Positions 59,954 through 64,000 of a DNA stretch of 64,000 nt are shown one piece after another. The DNA comes from Duganella sp. CF517 (GTDB lineage: Bacteria > Pseudomonadota > Gammaproteobacteria > Burkholderiales > Burkholderiaceae_D), in NCBI RefSeq assembly GCF_900110275.1, contig NZ_FODC01000004.1:620001-684000 (forward strand), read 5' to 3'. Position numbers and translations under genes: made by a program. Every line of letters begins with the position of its first letter. The first letter of the stretch is position 1. A model generated the notes under the pieces. The model was not told where the DNA came from and searched no databases. It saw nothing but the letters and a program-made list of their open reading frames with translations.

Positions 59954-62842
59954 GTGAGTAAAAATATAAAAAATTCCGCGCATGCGGGCGCGCCGCTGCG
60001 CGCCACCCCGATCGCGCTGGCCTGTTCGCTGCTGATGCTCGGCGCCAGCGGCTACAGCGGCGCCCAGGAAGCGGCACCGGCGACGCCGGCGGAAGCCACG
60101 GCGACGGCGCAGACGGCGGAATCTCCTGCCAAAACGGACAACCCGGGCATGACGACGGTGCGGGTCACCGGCATCCGCAGCGGCATCGAGGCGGCCGTCT
60201 CGATCAAGAAAAACGCCACCTCCATCGTCGAGGCGATCTCCGCCGAGGATATCGGCAAGCTGCCCGACAGCACGGTGGCCGAATCGCTGTCGCGCCTGTC
60301 CGGCGTGACCACCCAGCGTGACAAGGTCAACGGCAAGGCCACCCAGGTCAGCGTGCGCGGCCTGTCGCCGAGCTTCAACGGTTCGCTGCTCAACGGCCGC
60401 GAACAGGCCTCCACCGGCGACGCCCGCAATCCGGAATTCGACCTGTTCCCGGCGGAACTGACCGGTTCCGTGCTGGTCTATAAGACGCCGACGGCCAGCG
60501 TCATCGGCCAGGGCCTGGCCGCCACCATCGACCTGCGCACCTTGCGCCCGCTCGAATTCGACACCCGCAAGATCGCCGCCAGCATCCGCAAGGAGCGCAT
60601 CGGCGTCGACGCCGGCGGCGAGGAGGGCTCCGGCCACCGCAAGACGCTGTCGTACATCGACCAGTTCGCCAACCGGACGATCGGCCTGTCCTTGGGCGTG
60701 ACCTCGTTCAAGCAGGACAACGGCGACGAGTTGTCGTTCGACAGCTGGGGCGGCTATCTGCCGGACCGGCCGTACAACGGCGGCACCGTCAAGGTGATCG
60801 GCGGCTTCCTGTCGGAAACGGCGCACCGCAAGAACGACCGCGACAGCGCCACGGCGACGCTGCAATTCCGTCCCAACGCCAAGTTCAAGACCAGCGTCGA
60901 CCTGTTCTACTCGCGCGGCACGGAAACGACCAGCCGGGTCGGCCTGGAGGGGGCGATCGCCACCAACGCCGGCATCTACGATCCTGACGGCGTGCTCAGC
61001 AACGCCACCATCGTCAACGGCATCGCCACCAGCGGCACCGTGAGCAACTATAAGGGCGACATACGCAACAACATGTTCCGCGGCAAGGACAACTTCAAGT
61101 CCGTGGGCTGGAACGCCGAATACAAGCTCAACGACTGGCGCCTCGAGGGCGACCTGTCGTACTCGAAGGGCCACCGCTACAACGCCAATTACGAAACCAT
61201 CGCCGGGCAACCGGGCAACACCCCGGCCAGCCAACTGGGGTCGATCTCGTACAGCGGTTTCGACGGCACCAATTTCCAGAGCGTGAAATACACGCCCAGC
61301 CTGGACTACACCGACCGTTCGGTGATGAAGCTGACCGACGTCGACGGCTGGGGCGGCGGGCCGCTGACGCCACAGGCCGGCTATCTGGCGCAGTCGAAGA
61401 TCGACGACAAGCTCAAAAGCGCGCGCATGACGGCGCACCGCGAGCTCGACTGGGGCCCGGTGATCGGCGCCCACGTCGGCGTCAACCTGAGCAAGCGCGA
61501 GAAGTCGCGCCTGGGCGACGGCGAGGGCCGCCTGTCGGTCAACGGCGGCGACGGCTACGCGGCGGCGACCATCCCCGGTACCAACACGGCCATCGCCGGC
61601 CCGGTCGGCATCCGCGTGGCGCAGTTCGATCCGACCGGCACCCTGGGAACGATCTACTCGATGAACACCTGGGTCGACGCCGCCGTGCTGGCGCGCGACT
61701 GGGTCGTCACCGAAAAAGTCAACACGCTGTACGCCATGGCCGATGTCGATAGCAAGCTGTTCGGCATCCCTTACACCGGCAACGCCGGCATCCAAGTGGT
61801 GCGCACCGACCAGGAAGGGCAGGGCAACCAGGTCGACCAGTCCAAGTGCACCGGCATCACGGTCGACACCTGCCTGTTTACCATCAACCGCGATGGCATC
61901 AAGTACACCAACGTGCTGCCGAGCATGAACCTGGCCTTCGACCTGGGCGACGACAAGGTGCTGCGCGTGGGCGCCGGCAAGCAGATGTCGCGCGCCAATC
62001 TGGACAATATGCGCGCCGGCTTGAACTACAGCCTGCCGACCTCGTCCCCATACGATCCGGCCCTCAGCGGCACCGGCGGCAACCCGCGCCTGAAGCCGTA
62101 CATGGCGCGTTCGCTGGACTTGTCGTTCGAAAAATATTTCGGCAACAGGGGCTACGTCAGTGCGGCGTTCTTCTTCAAAAAGCTCGACAACTACGTGATC
62201 AACGCGCCGCGCGGCTTCGACTTCGCGCCGTACGTCAGCTCGACCACGCCGTTGCCGGCCACCGGCGAGTTCAAGGGCAGCACCATCGGCTTCCTGACCA
62301 CTCCGGTCAACGGCCAGGGCGGCACCATGCGCGGCATCGAGCTGGCGATGAACCTGCCGTTCTCGCTGCTATGGCGGCCGCTGGACGGCTTCGGCGCCAC
62401 CGTCAACTACTCGTACACCGACAGTTCGGTGACCTTGCCGACCTCCGGTTTCATCACCGCGAGCAACAAGCCGGTGTTCGCCGACCAGGTGTCGGAGATC
62501 GGTCTGCCGGGCCTGTCGAAGAACGTCAGCAGCCTGCGGCTGTACTACGAGAAGAGCGGGTTCCAGATGTCGTACACGATCCGCAACCGCTCCTCGTTCG
62601 TCGGCGAGATCAAGGACTACCGCAGCGATTCGCAGTTCACCTTCATCCGCAGCGAAACCATCGCCGACATCCAGGGTTCCTACGAATTCCAGAGCGGCTG
62701 GCTGAAGGGCGTGTCGATCTTCGCGCAGGCCAACAACCTGACCAATACGCCGTTCCGCGAATTCACCAAGGACCCCGACATCGTCACGACGTCGCGCAGC
62801 TACGGCAAATTCTACGCGGCCGGCGTGAACGTCAAGTTCTAA
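59954..62842 (+). CDS. TonB-dependent receptor, alpha-glucan or similar
   Basis: A 962-residue outer membrane receptor. A signal peptide ('ALACSLLMLGASGYSGAQ') is followed by the plug motif 'VTGIRSGIEAAVSIKKNATS' and 'ISAEDIGKLPDSTVAESLSRLSGV'. Next come 'SVRGLSPSFNGSLLNGREQ' and a long barrel with final strand 'KFYAAGVNVKF'. GTG at 59954 is preferred over ATG at 59942 because the GGAGAC ribosome site (59944-59949) is placed correctly only for the GTG. It precedes a GH97 gene by 133 bp and a terminator. By context it imports an alpha-linked oligosaccharide. Confidence 0.93.
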   Translation: MSKNIKNSAHAGAPLRATPIALACSLLMLGASGYSGAQEAAPATPAEATATAQTAESPAKTDNPGMTTVRVTGIRSGIEAAVSIKKNATSIVEAISAEDIGKLPDSTVAESLSRLSGVTTQRDKVNGKATQVSVRGLSPSFNGSLLNGREQASTGDARNPEFDLFPAELTGSVLVYKTPTASVIGQGLAATIDLRTLRPLEFDTRKIAASIRKERIGVDAGGEEGSGHRKTLSYIDQFANRTIGLSLGVTSFKQDNGDELSFDSWGGYLPDRPYNGGTVKVIGGFLSETAHRKNDRDSATATLQFRPNAKFKTSVDLFYSRGTETTSRVGLEGAIATNAGIYDPDGVLSNATIVNGIATSGTVSNYKGDIRNNMFRGKDNFKSVGWNAEYKLNDWRLEGDLSYSKGHRYNANYETIAGQPGNTPASQLGSISYSGFDGTNFQSVKYTPSLDYTDRSVMKLTDVDGWGGGPLTPQAGYLAQSKIDDKLKSARMTAHRELDWGPVIGAHVGVNLSKREKSRLGDGEGRLSVNGGDGYAAATIPGTNTAIAGPVGIRVAQFDPTGTLGTIYSMNTWVDAAVLARDWVVTEKVNTLYAMADVDSKLFGIPYTGNAGIQVVRTDQEGQGNQVDQSKCTGITVDTCLFTINRDGIKYTNVLPSMNLAFDLGDDKVLRVGAGKQMSRANLDNMRAGLNYSLPTSSPYDPALSGTGGNPRLKPYMARSLDLSFEKYFGNRGYVSAAFFFKKLDNYVINAPRGFDFAPYVSSTTPLPATGEFKGSTIGFLTTPVNGQGGTMRGIELAMNLPFSLLWRPLDGFGATVNYSYTDSSVTLPTSGFITASNKPVFADQVSEIGLPGLSKNVSSLRLYYEKSGFQMSYTIRNRSSFVGEIKDYRSDSQFTFIRSETIADIQGSYEFQSGWLKGVSIFAQANNLTNTPFREFTKDPDIVTTSRSYGKFYAAGVNVKF

Positions 62843-62893
62843 GCCCGCGTTCCCGGGTTCCGGGTACTTCGTTGCAGGCGCTCCCGCCTGTTT

Positions 62894-62926
62894 CCTTCGC
62901 CGCCGGTGGCGGCGAGGGTTTTTTGC
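62894..62926 (+). terminator. intrinsic terminator after the TonB receptor
   Basis: An 8-bp perfect hairpin (TCGCCGCC/GGCGGCGA, loop GGT) with extra flanking pairs, followed by six T. It lies about 50 bp past the receptor stop. Confidence 0.82.
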
Positions 62927-62975
62927 CGGCGCCACGCCGGCCATACCGTCACTTCACGCATTCAATTCTCTCAAC

Positions 62976-64000
62976 ATGATCCTGAAAACCATGGCGCTCG
63001 CATGCGTCTTGGCGGGCGCAAGCGCCGCCGTCCACGCCGCTCCGGCCACCTCCCCCTCGGCGCCCGGGCGCGCCTGCGTGCAATCGCCGTCCCGGGCGCT
63101 CGAGTTGTGCACCTTCGTCAAGTCAGGCCGCGCCTGGTACCAGCTGAAGAAGGATGGCGTGCTCGTGCTCAAGGATTCCGAACTCGGCCTGGCCTTCGCC
63201 GGCGAGTCGCGCGCCCGCATCGCCACGCTCGGCGCGGTCGAGCGCAACAGCGTCGACACGCAATGGGAGCAGCCGTGGGGCGAGCAGCGCGTGATCCGCG
63301 ACCACCACAACGAGCTGCGCGTCGCCTACGCGGCCGACGCGGCCGCGCGCGGCTTCGACGTCGTGTTCCGCCTGTTCGACGACGGGCTGGGGCTGCGTTA
63401 CGACTACCGCCACATCGCGCCCGGCGCCGACGTCGCCATCAGCGACGAGTACACCAGTTTCCATTTCGCCGACCGCTACCAGGCCTGGTGGTTCGAGGCG
63501 CACGACAAGGTCAATCTGGAAGGCCTGTACCGCCACGGCGACCTGGCGCGGGTCAAGAGCGCCGAAACGCCGTTCACCGTGCAAGGCCAGCGCAACTACG
63601 TCAGCATCCACCAGGCCGCGCTGGTCGATTTCGCCGTGATGTTCCTCGAGCGGCGCGGGCCGGGACTGTACAAGGCCGGCCTGTATCCTTGGTCCGACGG
63701 CGTCGCCGTCAGGAAGCGCGGCCCGTTCACCACACCGTGGCGCACCGTGCTGGTGGGCGCCACCCCCGGCGCGCTGGCCGACTCGCGCATCGAACTCAAT
63801 TTGAACGAGCCGAGCAAGATCGCCGACACCAGCTGGATCAAGCCGATGAAATACGTCGGCGTGTGGTGGGAAATCCACCTCGGCAAGGGCACCTGGAGCA
63901 CCGGGCCGCAACACGCGGCCAACACCGACAACGTCAAAAAATATATCGACTTCGCCGCGCGCAACGGCTTCGGCGGCGTGCTGGTCGAAGGCTGGAACAA
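62976..64000 (+). CDS. GH97-family glycosidase, N-terminal part (3' truncated by window)
   Basis: The frame is open from the ATG at 62976 to the window end (341 codons). A signal peptide ('MALACVLAGASAAVHAAP') is followed by the beta-supersandwich N-terminal domain of GH97 ('LGLRYDYRHI', 'FADRYQAWWFEAHD', 'TPWRTVLVG'). The start of the catalytic barrel is visible in 'KYVGVWWEIHLGKGTW' and 'GFGGVLVEGWN'. The GH97 family contains alpha-glucosidases and alpha-galactosidases; the residue deciding inversion or retention lies beyond the window. It forms a carbohydrate unit with the preceding TonB receptor. Confidence 0.9.
   Translation, partial: MILKTMALACVLAGASAAVHAAPATSPSAPGRACVQSPSRALELCTFVKSGRAWYQLKKDGVLVLKDSELGLAFAGESRARIATLGAVERNSVDTQWEQPWGEQRVIRDHHNELRVAYAADAAARGFDVVFRLFDDGLGLRYDYRHIAPGADVAISDEYTSFHFADRYQAWWFEAHDKVNLEGLYRHGDLARVKSAETPFTVQGQRNYVSIHQAALVDFAVMFLERRGPGLYKAGLYPWSDGVAVRKRGPFTTPWRTVLVGATPGALADSRIELNLNEPSKIADTSWIKPMKYVGVWWEIHLGKGTWSTGPQHAANTDNVKKYIDFAARNGFGGVLVEGWN

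Noticed and set aside
59633..61795. Minus-strand open frame of 720 codons opposite the second TonB receptor
   Set aside because: Shadow of the receptor coding frame; no family features.

Overview
The window is high-GC Gram-negative DNA. It has Gammaproteobacteria/Betaproteobacteria-style TonB-dependent receptors with the plug motif 'AEDIGK(F/L)PD', a Gram-negative porin, Tat-exported PaoABC subunits, a PEP-CTERM protein and many GGAGAC ribosome binding sites. Taken together this suggests an Oxalobacteraceae soil bacterium of the Massilia/Duganella type. That placement is inferred from gene style, not from a marker gene. No rRNA, tRNA, CRISPR array, insertion sequence or phage gene was seen.

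Layout. 3-518 is the end of a LysR regulator. 515-8967 (minus) is a tight six-gene signalling operon: Ser/Thr kinase, SEDS (FtsW/RodA-like) membrane protein with a fused FHA-like domain, a protein with a degenerate FHA-like C-terminus, an SH3 membrane protein, a PP2C phosphatase and an FHA protein. This resembles in content the actinobacterial pknB/rodA/pstP/fhaAB locus. 9079-13013 holds mixed single genes (glycine-zipper protein, GNAT, M28 peptidase, persulfide-dioxygenase-like hydrolase, small unknown). 13077-16302 is a copper-type trio (His/Met-rich small protein, TolC-like lipoprotein, Tat multicopper oxidase), followed by a REP-like palindrome and a ClC channel with fluoride-type signatures. 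17947-20598 is an ExbB/ExbD pair whose third gene replaces TonB with a coiled-coil plus beta-sandwich protein. 20612-22062 is a divergent pair (unknown gene and SRAP/YedK) around a perfect LexA box. 24164-27675 is a two-gene operon encoding a dockerin-bearing C39-like cysteine protease and a PEP-CTERM cohesin-like protein.

28075-40607 is a carbohydrate-utilisation locus. The minus arm encodes a propeller lipoprotein, a clan GH-A hydrolase, and an ABC ATPase, two permeases and a binding protein. An ArsR-type regulator with a large C-terminal sensing domain is divergent from it. The plus arm encodes a TonB-dependent receptor and a propeller enzyme with a ricin lectin domain. Four copies of CAANNATNNTTG sit in the two control regions and are a candidate operator. 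40763-45422 is a TetR gene plus paoABC aldehyde oxidoreductase. 45448-53958 is a LysR-controlled aromatic catabolic operon (FAD hydroxylase, VOC/extradiol dioxygenase-like protein, FAH-family hydrolase, porin, MFS importer, amidohydrolase). 53966-59608 carries a TPR-GGDEF cyclase, a ketopantoate-reductase-like enzyme, an AraC regulator and a histidine kinase without an adjacent response regulator. 59954-64000 is a second TonB receptor followed by a GH97 alpha-glycosidase cut by the window end, preceded by a LacI-type operator.

The two least ordinary units are the cohesin/dockerin/PEP-CTERM pair and the PknB-like SEDS/FHA module. The ExbBD-associated beta-sandwich protein comes next. All functions were read from motifs only; nothing was searched against a database.
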